Source: JAZQHR01 sp045540695 (lineage in GTDB: Bacteria > Bacillota > Clostridia > UMGS1810). From it: a stretch of 40,514 nucleotides of DNA. The DNA lies in the NCBI GenBank assembly GCA_045540695.1, contig JAZQHR010000039.1:1-40514 (forward strand), written 5' to 3'. Position numbers and translations under genes: made by a program. Shown piece after piece: positions 23,867 to 32,551 of this stretch (within the stretch, counting starts at the first letter, position 1; every line of letters begins with the position of its first letter). The notes beneath the pieces are model-generated. The model was not told the origin of the DNA and ran no database searches. It saw nothing but the letters and a program-made list of their open reading frames with translations.

Positions 23867-25867
23867 TTAGTTTTTTCTGCCTATTGAAAATGCAAAATTA
23901 AAGCCTGTTTTCTTTTGGTGTGCATTTTTTCCTATTATCTCTTTAGGCATCACAAATGTATATACAGCACTTGCACCCGAGCCAATCTCACCACCGCCAT
24001 TAAGCTGAACGCTGTGTTTTTTATCATCGCACACAGTGAGGAATGAAAAGCTTGATATCCTTATAGCATCACCGGTTGTATTGGTCATTTCAAGCTCTAC
24101 TACCATATCGCCATCGGTGTTAAAATACTTTTGAGTAGGCTTAGCTATTACACCGTCTAAATTTTTCTCGTTAAAGGTTGTAGATAGTGTGCCTTCTATT
24201 TTATCGAAATCCGCTTTACCTTTTACAAAATATGCCTCGCCTAAAAAATCACTGTAGTTTGTAGTTTTACCATTAGCATCCAAGACATCTATTTCCCAAG
24301 GTAAAAGGTGACTTACACTTCTAAGTGTATATGCTATTATCCCCTGTGCATTAACTGATGCATATTCATTTGCATCGTTAAATTCAAAAAGCACTTCTGT
24401 TTCGCCATTAGGATATATTTCCCAGAGCTTTTTAGCACCTGATGACTGGAAATATATATTATTTCCGTTTGAAACGAAATTGTCATGAAGCATGCTGAAT
24501 TCCTCAGGCATATCTGCAACTTTTTCAATATATGCAGGCATTGTGACATTTAACCTGTATAATGTGCGGTTTCCGCCATTGTTATTGTACGGCATATAGT
24601 ACAGATTTGAACCAACAACTGTAGCATTTCCCATAGCTACATTGACTATTTTATTTTTCTTCTTACTTGATAAATCAATCTCATATATATCGAATTTCAT
24701 ATCCTCAAATGTATTTGAGTTACCAAGACACACATACATTTTACCGTCAAAGAAAAACATACCGCAATTCACGTACAATGCAGTTTTTGCATCGATATTT
24801 TCCAGTATTTTTCTTTCTTTTTCATTTGACAATTCTATTATCTGGTACTGTGCAGGCTCATCGGTATAAAGCTCGCAAATATATATTTTACCATCGTATA
24901 ATCCATACGTCGATATGTAGTCCGATGCAAAAAGCTTTGCTTTTTTACGTGTCTTTAAATCATACTTATATAACACTGTACTATTTTCTACAAAGGCAAG
25001 CTCACCTGTATCAAGTACAGATAACCAGTTTATAGGCTCGGAAGAAGTGTATACCTCCGCGATTTCACCCGATAAATTACGCGACTTTATTTTGTATGTT
25101 TTTGTACCATCATCCGACGTGGTGTATATAGTGTAATACGATACATCGCCTATAGTCGCAGTCATTCCACCGTTATAGAAATTACCCGACTGCTCGCTCA
25201 TAAATTTTGATACTCTTTTGTCATACCCAACTCTCTGGGCAGGCTTTATAAGTCTTGTAATGATAGTAGCTATCTCTGCTCGTGTAGCCTTGCCAAGCGG
25301 GTCAAAATTACCATTATCCTTACCTGTGATGATACCTGCGGCATACATATTTATTACCGCATCTTTATATTCTTCGCTAACCTCGTTTAGGTCAGGAATA
25401 TCGCTATCGTTAATTACACTAAGCTCATCTTTTGATATTACATTATTAAACAGTCCTGCTATCTCCTGGCGTGTAATTTCAAGTGTTTCCATTTCTACCA
25501 CATCAGGGCATCCATCAGGCATAATACCTGAGCTTTTAGCGTATTCCACATAACACTCGTACCATTTTCCACTTGCCTTTGGAATATCACTACCGATATA
25601 TACCGCACTTAAACGTGATGCAATGGTAACTGCCTGTGCCCACGTAACAGACTGTGACGGAGAAAACATATTTTCACCCGTACCTGTCATTATACCCTTT
25701 TCATATACGGTTATTACACCGCTTTCAAACCAGCTTTCCGATGAAACGTCTAAAAATATTCCCGTTGTATATTTTTCACTGTCAACAAAGCTGTCTAGCG
25801 ATGCAGCGTTTACGCAAGAAAAAGACAGTATACATATCAATAAAAAGCCTAATGTTGTTTTTTTCAT
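23867..25867 (-). CDS. Secreted S-layer-homology protein with beta-propeller-like (DUF5050-type) region
   Basis: A 666-residue exported protein. A signal peptide (MKKTTLGFLLICILSFSCVNAA) is followed by three SLH repeats, at about 37-85 (...WFESGVITVYEKGIMTG), 98-145 (YVEYAKSSGIMPDGCPDV) and 158-205 (YKDAVINMYAAGIITGKDNGNFDP), which would anchor it to wall polymer. Residues 220-545 contain repeated segments such as NLYYMPYNNNGG, KIYICELYTDE and NIYFQSSGAKKLWEI, resembling the DUF5050 propeller. The last 100 residues may be an Ig-like domain. Its ligand is unknown. It lies between a SleB-like gene and rnc and is probably co-transcribed with both. Confidence 0.85.
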   Translation of the reverse strand: MKKTTLGFLLICILSFSCVNAASLDSFVDSEKYTTGIFLDVSSESWFESGVITVYEKGIMTGTGENMFSPSQSVTWAQAVTIASRLSAVYIGSDIPKASGKWYECYVEYAKSSGIMPDGCPDVVEMETLEITRQEIAGLFNNVISKDELSVINDSDIPDLNEVSEEYKDAVINMYAAGIITGKDNGNFDPLGKATRAEIATIITRLIKPAQRVGYDKRVSKFMSEQSGNFYNGGMTATIGDVSYYTIYTTSDDGTKTYKIKSRNLSGEIAEVYTSSEPINWLSVLDTGELAFVENSTVLYKYDLKTRKKAKLFASDYISTYGLYDGKIYICELYTDEPAQYQIIELSNEKERKILENIDAKTALYVNCGMFFFDGKMYVCLGNSNTFEDMKFDIYEIDLSSKKKNKIVNVAMGNATVVGSNLYYMPYNNNGGNRTLYRLNVTMPAYIEKVADMPEEFSMLHDNFVSNGNNIYFQSSGAKKLWEIYPNGETEVLFEFNDANEYASVNAQGIIAYTLRSVSHLLPWEIDVLDANGKTTNYSDFLGEAYFVKGKADFDKIEGTLSTTFNEKNLDGVIAKPTQKYFNTDGDMVVELEMTNTTGDAIRISSFSFLTVCDDKKHSVQLNGGGEIGSGASAVYTFVMPKEIIGKNAHQKKTGFNFAFSIGRKN

Positions 25868-25915
25868 TTTATCATCCTCATTTAAAATAATATAAATTTA
25901 AGCACCCACATACTA

Positions 25916-26752
25916 TCATTCATAAAAAGACATATCATATATAGTAGCGTAATGTGGTCTGTTGTTGTGCGCCCATGAAGATGAGGCATACTGTGCATCG
26001 TTAAAATAAAGAGAATTTCTAACATTATTCACACCGTTAAGTGCACATTTTACTGCAATCATACTATCCTTTGAAGGGGTTACATTGATTTTAGTGGTAT
26101 GAGCTGGTGGAAACTGAACTCCGTATCTTGTATCAAAAATAACGTCTTTTATGTTATTTGGAAACTGTGATGATTTCACACGGTTAATAACCGTATTGGC
26201 AACGCCGAGTTTAACCTTAAAGTGTTGGTAGCCGCTCTCTATATGTGTGATTTTACCTAGATACAAAAGGTCATCATATGTATATGACCAGTCCTTACAG
26301 CTATCAGGAACAGTTACACCTGAAGCGGTTATTTTAACTGTAAGATACAAATCGTCCCAAGCGACTTTGTAATTCAAAACCTCTGATACCGCCCTTACAG
26401 GGATAAAAGTCAAATCCTTATATATAATTGATGGATGATTTTTCTTAACACCATCTATTAGGCAATAATTTCTTTGCGGATAAAACACAAATGAATGTCC
26501 CGATTTAGTCATGGTTGCTGCCTTTTGGTTTGCATCCCATCCTATTGTCCCGCCTATCGCATCGGAAAAAGCACGTAGCGGAATATACGTAGTACTGTTA
26601 ATTAAAATTGGCTTTTGCTCGCACTTAATAAAGCTTCCGTTTACGTCTATGTCTACCGGAACAATATAACCTCCATAAGTATCCACAGCTAGAGCGGTAA
26701 TGGATGTTACAATCATTATAACTGTAACAATAGCGATTATTCTTTTAATCAT
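25916..26752 (-). CDS. Secreted cell-wall hydrolase: copper-amine-oxidase-like stalk domain plus SleB-type domain
   Basis: A 278-residue exported protein. A signal peptide (first about 22 residues) is followed by a stalk domain of the copper-amine-oxidase N-terminal type, with its two hallmark segments TTYIPLRAFSDAIGGTIGWD and LTFIPVRAVSEVLNYKVAWDD. From about residue 155 comes a Hydrolase_2/SleB-like domain: LGKITHIESGYQHFK, VANTVINRVKSSQFPNNIKDVIF and the QFPPA segment. The Glu in HIESG matches the catalytic Glu of the family. SleB enzymes cut spore cortex peptidoglycan. A role in spore or cell-wall turnover is therefore inferred. It is the first gene after acpP. A weak promoter may exist at 26822-26850, but I am not sure of it. 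Confidence 0.8.
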   Translation of the reverse strand: MIKRIIAIVTVIMIVTSITALAVDTYGGYIVPVDIDVNGSFIKCEQKPILINSTTYIPLRAFSDAIGGTIGWDANQKAATMTKSGHSFVFYPQRNYCLIDGVKKNHPSIIYKDLTFIPVRAVSEVLNYKVAWDDLYLTVKITASGVTVPDSCKDWSYTYDDLLYLGKITHIESGYQHFKVKLGVANTVINRVKSSQFPNNIKDVIFDTRYGVQFPPAHTTKINVTPSKDSMIAVKCALNGVNNVRNSLYFNDAQYASSSWAHNNRPHYATIYDMSFYE

Positions 26753-27056
26753 TTTTTTCTCTCCTTATTTTCAATTTTTTCTTCATTTATGCCATCTTTC
26801 CTTTCGGCATTATTTGACAATCTTACTATCCTCATATCAATTTAAAGTCAAAATATCACTCTATTAAAGCAAAATATATAATGCTCTTATTAGCAAAATA
26901 ATCAAACAAACCCAGTTAATATACATTATACCACAATTTGGATTTTTTCTCAACAAAAAGATAAAAAAGGCGGTTTCATTTAAGAATCTAATATAAAAAT
27001 AATTAAATTCCTAAACGAAACCGCCTTAAGGTCGACCTTATTAGTTAATTTATAAA
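26753..27056. other. Intergenic stretch between acpP and the SleB-like gene
   Basis: About 300 bases without a gene. It holds the long acpP terminator (26967-27027) and a perfect 12-base palindrome AAGGTCGACCTT at 27028-27039. The rest is AT-rich leader for the SleB-like gene, with an AAGGAG ribosome site just before its ATG. I see no RNA gene in it. Confidence 0.7.
26967..27027 (-). terminator. Intrinsic terminator of acpP
   Basis: AAGGCGGTTTC (26967-26977) pairs with GAAACCGCCTT (27017-27027), extended by an imperfect AT-rich stem over about 39 inner bases. On the minus strand it is followed by TTTTATCTTTTTG. It separates acpP from the envelope genes. Confidence 0.85.
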
Positions 27057-27290
27057 TTAGTCGTTTGAATGAGCTTTGATATAGTCTACTACATCTCCAA
27101 CAGTAGAAATCTTTTCAGCATCTTCCTCAGAAATTTCCATATCAAATTCTTCTTCAAGCGCCATAATAAGCTCTACTATATCAAGCGAATCAGCACCAAG
27201 ATTATCTATAAATGCCGAGCTTAGAGTAACATCCTCTTCATCAACGCCAAGCTGTTCTACAGCTATATCTCTTACTTTTTCAAAAATCAT
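27057..27290 (-). CDS. acpP: Acyl carrier protein
   Basis: Seventy-seven residues, the standard size. It is an acidic four-helix carrier for growing fatty acids. The phosphopantetheine site is the Ser of GADSLDIVELIMALEEEF. The frame runs back to 27380, but that extension overlaps the promoter; the ATG at 27290 (MIFEKVRDIAVEQLGV) follows AAGGGG and matches the family start. Other fab genes are not in this window. Its usual neighbour rnc is displaced by two envelope genes. Confidence 0.96.
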   Translation of the reverse strand: MIFEKVRDIAVEQLGVDEEDVTLSSAFIDNLGADSLDIVELIMALEEEFDMEISEEDAEKISTVGDVVDYIKAHSND

Positions 27291-27350
27291 ACTATTAATA
27301 CCCCTTCTTAGTTGTAATAAGTTATTACTATATTTACCCATCATTTCAAA

Positions 27351-27380
27351 GTTATAACACAAAATTTTAAATATTTTCAA
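27351..27380 (-). promoter_or_regulatory. Sigma-A promoter of acpP
   Basis: TTGAAA (27375-27380), an 18-base spacer and TATAAC (27351-27356); alternatively TTATAA with a 17-base spacer. The leader would be about 55 bases long. Confidence 0.65.
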
Positions 27381-27608
27381 AAAATTATGTTTTTAATGTA
27401 CGATTTTACTTAAAAATTTTATTTAAAACCAAAAAAATACAAATGCCCACCAATCATTTGTAACTTTTTACTAAATTCAGTTTATTTTTTTGGACAAAAT
27501 AAACATCCAAATTTTTAATGTAAAATTCCGTATATTTGCATTTAGTATAAAAAACTTGTCACTTTTTGTATATTTTTAACAAATTTTTAATGTTCTATAG
27601 GGTAAATA
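27381..27608. other. AT-rich divergent intergenic region between acpP and spoVG
   Basis: A very AT-rich stretch with many A and T runs. I see a short inverted repeat, TTTGGA (27487-27492 area) and TCCAAA 11 bases later, but no gene or clear regulator site. Bacillus spoVG is driven by sigma-H; I could not recognise a convincing sigma-H site here. Confidence 0.4.
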
Positions 27609-27637
27609 TTGACAATTTTGATTAGGTGAGGTATAAT
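27609..27637 (+). promoter_or_regulatory. Sigma-A promoter of spoVG
   Basis: TTGACA (27609-27614), 17 bases, TATAAT (27632-27637): a perfect consensus about 40 bases before the spoVG ATG. Confidence 0.9.
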
Positions 27638-27678
27638 GTGATAAAATACTGCAATGTTTTGCAAAGGAGAAAAATGTA

Positions 27679-27945
27679 ATGGAGATTACAAATATCAAAA
27701 TCAAAAAATTCGATAATGACGGAAAGATGAAAGCTATCGCGTCTATAACTTTTGATGAGTGTTTTGCTATTCACGACATCAAAGTTATTGAAAACGAAGA
27801 TAAGGTTTTTGTAGCTATGCCGAACAAAAAACTAAAAGACGGCACATTTAAAGACATCGCTCACCCTATCAATTCAGACACCAGAAGATACATAGAAGAC
27901 GCTGTTATCAAAGCTTTCAATGAGGCTGAAGTAGACGCGGAATAA
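27679..27945 (+). CDS. spoVG: SpoVG RNA/DNA-binding regulator
   Basis: Eighty-eight residues, the usual length, starting MEITNIKIKKFDNDGKMKAIASITFD and containing FVAMPNKKLKDGTFKDIAHPIN. SpoVG is a nucleic-acid-binding regulator affecting sporulation septation in Bacillus and virulence or capsule genes in other Firmicutes. The ATG follows AAAGGAG. It stands alone, with its own consensus promoter and a strong terminator at 27962-27992. Confidence 0.96.
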   Translation: MEITNIKIKKFDNDGKMKAIASITFDECFAIHDIKVIENEDKVFVAMPNKKLKDGTFKDIAHPINSDTRRYIEDAVIKAFNEAEVDAE

Positions 27946-27961
27946 TTAATCTCTAAAAACA

Positions 27962-27998
27962 AACCCTGAAGTTTTTAATTAACTTCAGGGTTTTTTAT
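27962..27998. terminator. Bidirectional terminator between spoVG and ygiQ-like gene
   Basis: AACCCTGAAGTT (27962-27973) and AACTTCAGGGTT (27981-27992) form a perfect 12-bp stem with a 7-base loop, followed on the plus strand by TTTTATTTTG. The gene to the right converges on it, so it probably serves both. Confidence 0.9.
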
Positions 27999-28059
27999 TT
28001 TGAATAAATTCGTTTTATAATACATATAGTAAATTTTCAATCATCTGTCAAGATTGTAT

Positions 28060-29967
28060 TTATCTTCTTTTGTTTCTGTTCGGCTTATTTCCACTCTTTT
28101 TATTTTGCGTGCTTTTCTTTCGCGTTGTGCTTCGAATTGCAGGCTTTTTAGCATTTGAACTATTGCGTTTTTGAACTCTTGGGCGAACCAAACAATTTTC
28201 GCCAAAGCCTATCAAATCCTCACGTCCTGCTTTCTTAAGTGCTCGAACAACCAAATTGTAATTATCAGGCTTTCTAAACTGTAATAGTGCCCTTTGCATC
28301 TGCTTTTCTTCAAACGTCTTTGGCACATACACCTTTTCCATAGTGAGCGGGTCAAGCCCTGTGTGGAACATACAGGTTGAAAGTGTAAACGGTGTCGGAT
28401 AAAAATCCTGCACCTGCTCGGGATGAAGATTGTGTTTTTTTATATATAGTGCCAATTCTATCGCATCGGCAAGTGTACTTCCAGGGTGGCTGGACATAAG
28501 GTACGGAACTAAATACTGTTCCTTACCAATCTTTTTAGTAATATCGTAAAATTTATTACTGAATCTATCAAATACTTTTCTTGAAGGCTTACCCATTTTC
28601 GAAAGCACATTATCGCTTATATGCTCAGGGGCAACCTTTAATTGTCCCGACACATGATGCTCTACAAGTTCTCTAAAAAATGTTTCATCTTTATCGTGTA
28701 TAAGGTAATCGTAGCGTATACCCGAACGAACAAACACTTTCTTTACATTTGGTATTTCACGAAGCTTACGAAGAAGATTTAAATACTTCTTATGGTCTAT
28801 CTTCATATTTTTACAAGGCTCAGGATATAGGCATTGTTTATTTTTGCAAGTGCCTATTTTAAGTGCATTTTCACACGGAGGGCCTGAAAAATTTGCCGTA
28901 GGTCCGCCTACATCGTGAACGTAGCCTTTGAAGTCCTTGTCCCACGTCATCTGAGTTACTTCGTTTATAACTGATTTTTCGCTTCTCGCCTGCACTATTC
29001 TTCCCTGATGGAATGTAAGTGCACAGAAATTACAACTGCCAAAGCAACCGCGAGAATTACTTACGCTGAACTTAACCTCTGATATAGCGGGGATACCGCC
29101 TTGCTCTTCGTACATAGGGTGGTAATTTCTGGTATACGGAAGCGAATATACAGCATCAAGCTCTTTGGTAGTAAGTGGCATCATAGGTTTGTTCTGCACA
29201 AGGTATTTATCAAAATGACGTTGTACAATGGTTTTGCCTCTTACAGGGTCCTGTTCATAATACTGGAGTCGTGTAGCGTTTGCATACTCTACCTTATCAT
29301 CCTTTACAGTATCAAAGTCAGGCACTTCTATATAATCCTTTAGATTATCTATATTTTTACGCACGTAACAGCAACCGTCTACATTTGTATGGCTAAGCGG
29401 TATGCCGTCACGCATTGCATCAGCAAGTTTTACTATAGCCTTTTCACCCATACCGTATATAAGCACGTCGGCACGTGAGTCAAACATTATAGAACGTCTT
29501 ACTTTATTATCCCAATAGTCATAGTGTGCAAAACGTCTAAGACTCGCCTCTACTCCACCGATAATAATCTGTGCATTTGGAAACGCTTCACGTATACGGT
29601 TACAATAAACTATAGTCGCTCTGTCGGGTCTGTGACCTGCCTCACCGCCCGGCGAATAAAAATCGTTACTGCGTATTTTTTTATTTACAGTATAGTGATT
29701 TACCATAGAGTCGATATTACCTGCTGAAACAAGAAAGCCTAGACGTGGAGTACCAAGCTTTTTAAAATCATCGGTATTTCGCCAGTTTGGTTGTGGTATG
29801 ATACCAACTGTGTAACCTTTACTTTCAAGCACACGCGAAATAATGGCATGTCCAAAGCTTGGGTGGTCTACGTATGCATCGCCGCACACGTAGACAAAGT
29901 CAAGTTGGTCTATGCCATCTTTTTTCATATCTTCTATTGAAATAGGTAAAAATTTATTGTTTGCCAT
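28060..29967 (-). CDS. YgiQ family radical SAM protein (UPF0313)
   Basis: A 635-residue radical SAM protein of the YgiQ family, function unknown. The N-terminal domain (FLPISIEDMKKDGIDQLDFVYVCG, YVDHPSFGHAIISR) resembles a B12-type fold; the cluster site is SRGCFGSCNFCALTFHQGR with CxxxCxxC. Later segments include GGPTANFSG, a cysteine group (CKNKQCLYPEPCKNM) and VAPEHISDNVLSKMGKP. The end is a Lys/Arg-rich tail of about 40 residues. The frame extends to 30120, but that part runs through a repeat element and lacks family similarity; the ATG at 29967, 7 bases after AAGGTG, is the likely start. Confidence 0.93.
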   Translation of the reverse strand: MANNKFLPISIEDMKKDGIDQLDFVYVCGDAYVDHPSFGHAIISRVLESKGYTVGIIPQPNWRNTDDFKKLGTPRLGFLVSAGNIDSMVNHYTVNKKIRSNDFYSPGGEAGHRPDRATIVYCNRIREAFPNAQIIIGGVEASLRRFAHYDYWDNKVRRSIMFDSRADVLIYGMGEKAIVKLADAMRDGIPLSHTNVDGCCYVRKNIDNLKDYIEVPDFDTVKDDKVEYANATRLQYYEQDPVRGKTIVQRHFDKYLVQNKPMMPLTTKELDAVYSLPYTRNYHPMYEEQGGIPAISEVKFSVSNSRGCFGSCNFCALTFHQGRIVQARSEKSVINEVTQMTWDKDFKGYVHDVGGPTANFSGPPCENALKIGTCKNKQCLYPEPCKNMKIDHKKYLNLLRKLREIPNVKKVFVRSGIRYDYLIHDKDETFFRELVEHHVSGQLKVAPEHISDNVLSKMGKPSRKVFDRFSNKFYDITKKIGKEQYLVPYLMSSHPGSTLADAIELALYIKKHNLHPEQVQDFYPTPFTLSTCMFHTGLDPLTMEKVYVPKTFEEKQMQRALLQFRKPDNYNLVVRALKKAGREDLIGFGENCLVRPRVQKRNSSNAKKPAIRSTTRKKSTQNKKSGNKPNRNKRR

Positions 29968-30007
29968 AATAATGCACCTTTTTAAAATGGTATATGGCGC
30001 AGAATGT

Positions 30008-30119
30008 GTTTCCATATAAAGACGGACAGCGGATGGCAGACAAACGTTTATTGATATATTGGAAACGGGACGTCGACAATCACCGTCCCCTACATTGTAA
30101 TAACAATTAGTGTCTGCCA
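30008..30119. repeat. Nested inverted-repeat element between ftsK and ygiQ-like gene
   Basis: Three inverted repeats are nested or interleaved here: TGGCAGACA (30034-30042) with TGTCTGCCA (30111-30119); GTTTCCATATA (30008-30018) with TATATTGGAAAC (30055-30066), one base slipped; and the inner GGGACG (30067-30072) with CGTCCC (30084-30089). It has no coding capacity of its own and could be a miniature mobile element or a cluster of REP-like units. Confidence 0.55.
30066..30094 (-). repeat. 29-nt palindromic element, copy B
   Basis: Read on the minus strand it begins TGTAGGG and has the stem GGGACG / CGTCCC around an 11-base loop. Copy A (11184-11212) has the same length and frame, and 21 of 29 positions agree. 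Two stem pairs are changed on both sides, so pairing is kept. Confidence 0.6.
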
Positions 30120-30123
30120 CTGC

Positions 30124-30155
30124 ACAAAAAATGCTGATTCAGAAAGAGTAGCATT
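30124..30155 (-). terminator. Intrinsic terminator of rho-ftsK
   Basis: AATGCT (30130-30135) and AGCATT (30050 plus 100, that is 30150-30155) pair, with a second helix ATTC/GAGT inside (one G-U, one bulged base) and a 5-base loop. On the minus strand it is followed by TTTTGTG. Confidence 0.7.
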
Positions 30156-30192
30156 GGTAGTCTTTATTGTGGGAATACATCCGAAAGCCACA

Positions 30193-32538
30193 TTAGTTAT
30201 TCATAAGCATTTCGTTGTATTCAGCACGAGTTATAAGTGCTTTACGCGGTTTATTTCCGTCAAGTCCGCTGATAATACCACGAGCTTCCATCTGGTCGAT
30301 AATTCTGCCTGCTCTGTTGTACCCTATGCTGAATCTTCTCTGTAAAAGCGATGTAGAAATCTGTCCTGCGTCTATTACCATTTCGATAGCACTTGGTAGA
30401 AGCTCATCTGCATCACCTGCATCGTCACCATCAGGATTGTACTCTTCTTCTTTTTCTATCTGCTCAATGATATCTTCTTTATACTGCGGTGTGAAGTCCT
30501 TACTTACTGCCGCAACTATATTTTCAACCTCTTTATCCGACACAAATGAACACTGAAGTCGTGTAGGCTTTGATGCACCTACAGGCATATAAAGCATATC
30601 GCCTCGTCCGATTAGCTTTTCTGCACCGCCCATATCAAGGATAGTTCTTGAGTCTATCTGGCTGGATACCATAAACGAAATTCTAGATGGGATATTTGCC
30701 TTGATAGTACCTGTGATGATATTTACAGAAGGTCTTTGCGTAGCAATAACCAGGTGCATACCAGCTGCTCTCGCCATCTGTGCAAGACGGCAGATATAGT
30801 TTTCAACATCAGAAGGTGCGACCATCATAAGGTCAGCAAGCTCGTCGATGATAATAACAATCTGCGGCATCTTATTTTCAGGTGTGCCGTTCATTTCCAT
30901 AAGCTCGTTGTAGCCTTTGATATTTCTTACATCATTATCGGCAAAAAGCTTATATCTCTCGGTCATTTCTGTTACTGCCCAGTTAAGTGCACCTGCGGCT
31001 TTTTTGGGGTCTGTAACAACCGGTATTAGTAGATGCGGTGTGCCGTTGTACACTCCAAGTTCAACTACCTTAGGGTCTATCATTACAAGCTTAACCTCGT
31101 TTGGATTTGCCTTGTAAAGTATACTTGTGATAAGTGTATTTATGCAAACACTCTTACCTGCTCCTGTAGCACCTGCAATAAGAAGATGCGGCATCTTTGC
31201 GATATCAATTATAATCGGCTTACCGCTTATATCCTTACCAAGTGCAACCGCAAGCTTCGAGTTAAAGTTTTTAAATTCCTTTGAGTCTATTACTTCACGA
31301 AGTGTAACTGTATTTACGTCTTTATTTGCTATCTCTATACCTACCGCCGCTTTTCCAGGGATAGGTGCTTCTATTCTTACACCTGTAGCTGCAAGGTTAA
31401 GTGCGATATCATCTGCGAGATTTGTAATCTTACTTACCTTAACACCTGCACTAGGTGATATTTCGTAACGCGTAACTGTAGGGCCTTTGCTTATCTCAAG
31501 CACTCTTGCCTCTACACCAAAGCTTTTTAGTGTAGCTATAAGCTTTTCACCGTTTTCTCTAAGCTGTTTTTCTGTGTTTGCACTGTCCTTTGAAAGCTGT
31601 GGCTTTTCAAGAAGGTCTATCGAAGGGTATTCATATTCTATCAAATTGTTTTGGGCTGCGCTGGAAAGCTCATTTACTATTTCCTCGTCAGAACGTGGCT
31701 CGTCTTTCTTTTCATCAACCTTTTCGCCCTCTTCACCCATTACCTCAGCAAGGCCTACCTGCCCGTCATCATACACTTTTATTTCGGGTTCTATATGCTC
31801 TTCTACTATATAGTTCTCTATCTTAGGCTCAACCACTGTGCCGGTGTTAACTGATTTTTCATCCTCGTCATCGTCAAATATGTTGATAATAGGCATACGT
31901 TTTTTCTCAGGCTCTTCATCATTCTTTTTAGATTCTTTTTCCGCACCAAGCTTTTCAATATCCGATTTTAACGAGCTTGAAAGTGATTTCGTGCTTTTTA
32001 CAACATATCCAATAAGTTTGAAAACAGAGAAATTGAATATGTACATAGCGAATATCACCAACAGTGCGACAAGTATTATATTTGCACCCATACCAAGAAA
32101 TGCCCTAAGACATTCCGCTATAAATGCTCCAAATACTCCGCCGCCAGCAAGTGCATATCCTTGTTCGTAATTTTCTATTATATTAAAAGGACTAATATCC
32201 ATATTTGTTTCATAATCTGCAACAAGTATATGAACAAGTGCAGATATAACTAAAAACTCCAAAGCAACAAGTATATACTTTGATTTTTTTACCTCTTTTT
32301 TTCTATTTTTAAGTGCATAAATGATAGTCGCTATAAGGATAATTGGCATTAAAAATGCTGATACTCCAAAAAGTCCGCATAAAAATTCCGTAATAGCAGT
32401 TCCGAGTATTCCGCCATTATTGAAATACATAGCTATTACAAGAAGCAAAGACACAACAAATAGCGAAATAACTACTACTTCTACTGTATATGAATTACCG
32501 CTTGTTTTTTTAGTAGCGGTTTTCTTTTTCTTTGGCAT
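30193..32538 (-). CDS. ftsK: DNA translocase FtsK/SpoIIIE
   Basis: A 781-residue DNA pump that moves chromosome ends across the division or sporulation septum. Four membrane segments lie in residues 20-180 (VEVVVISLFVVSLLLVIAMYF is the first), followed by an acidic linker. The motor has GATGAGKSV (about 455-463), MIDPKVVELGVYN and IIIDELADLMM. The C-terminal gamma winged helix (STSLLQRRFSIGYNRAGRIIDQME) reads orienting DNA sequences. The length is that of SpoIIIE (about 790). It lies 13 bases after rho, an arrangement that suggests co-transcription. Confidence 0.96.
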   Translation of the reverse strand: MPKKKKTATKKTSGNSYTVEVVVISLFVVSLLLVIAMYFNNGGILGTAITEFLCGLFGVSAFLMPIILIATIIYALKNRKKEVKKSKYILVALEFLVISALVHILVADYETNMDISPFNIIENYEQGYALAGGGVFGAFIAECLRAFLGMGANIILVALLVIFAMYIFNFSVFKLIGYVVKSTKSLSSSLKSDIEKLGAEKESKKNDEEPEKKRMPIINIFDDDEDEKSVNTGTVVEPKIENYIVEEHIEPEIKVYDDGQVGLAEVMGEEGEKVDEKKDEPRSDEEIVNELSSAAQNNLIEYEYPSIDLLEKPQLSKDSANTEKQLRENGEKLIATLKSFGVEARVLEISKGPTVTRYEISPSAGVKVSKITNLADDIALNLAATGVRIEAPIPGKAAVGIEIANKDVNTVTLREVIDSKEFKNFNSKLAVALGKDISGKPIIIDIAKMPHLLIAGATGAGKSVCINTLITSILYKANPNEVKLVMIDPKVVELGVYNGTPHLLIPVVTDPKKAAGALNWAVTEMTERYKLFADNDVRNIKGYNELMEMNGTPENKMPQIVIIIDELADLMMVAPSDVENYICRLAQMARAAGMHLVIATQRPSVNIITGTIKANIPSRISFMVSSQIDSRTILDMGGAEKLIGRGDMLYMPVGASKPTRLQCSFVSDKEVENIVAAVSKDFTPQYKEDIIEQIEKEEEYNPDGDDAGDADELLPSAIEMVIDAGQISTSLLQRRFSIGYNRAGRIIDQMEARGIISGLDGNKPRKALITRAEYNEMLMNN

Positions 32539-32551
32539 AAAAACTTCTCTC

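Noticed and set aside
27291..27380. Longer acyl carrier protein start
   Set aside because: The extra codons cover the probable promoter and leader, and the 77-residue form matches the family.
29968..30120. N-terminal extension of the YgiQ-like protein
   Set aside because: The extra 51 codons run through the nested inverted-repeat element and do not resemble the family; a well-placed ribosome site stands before the ATG at 29967.
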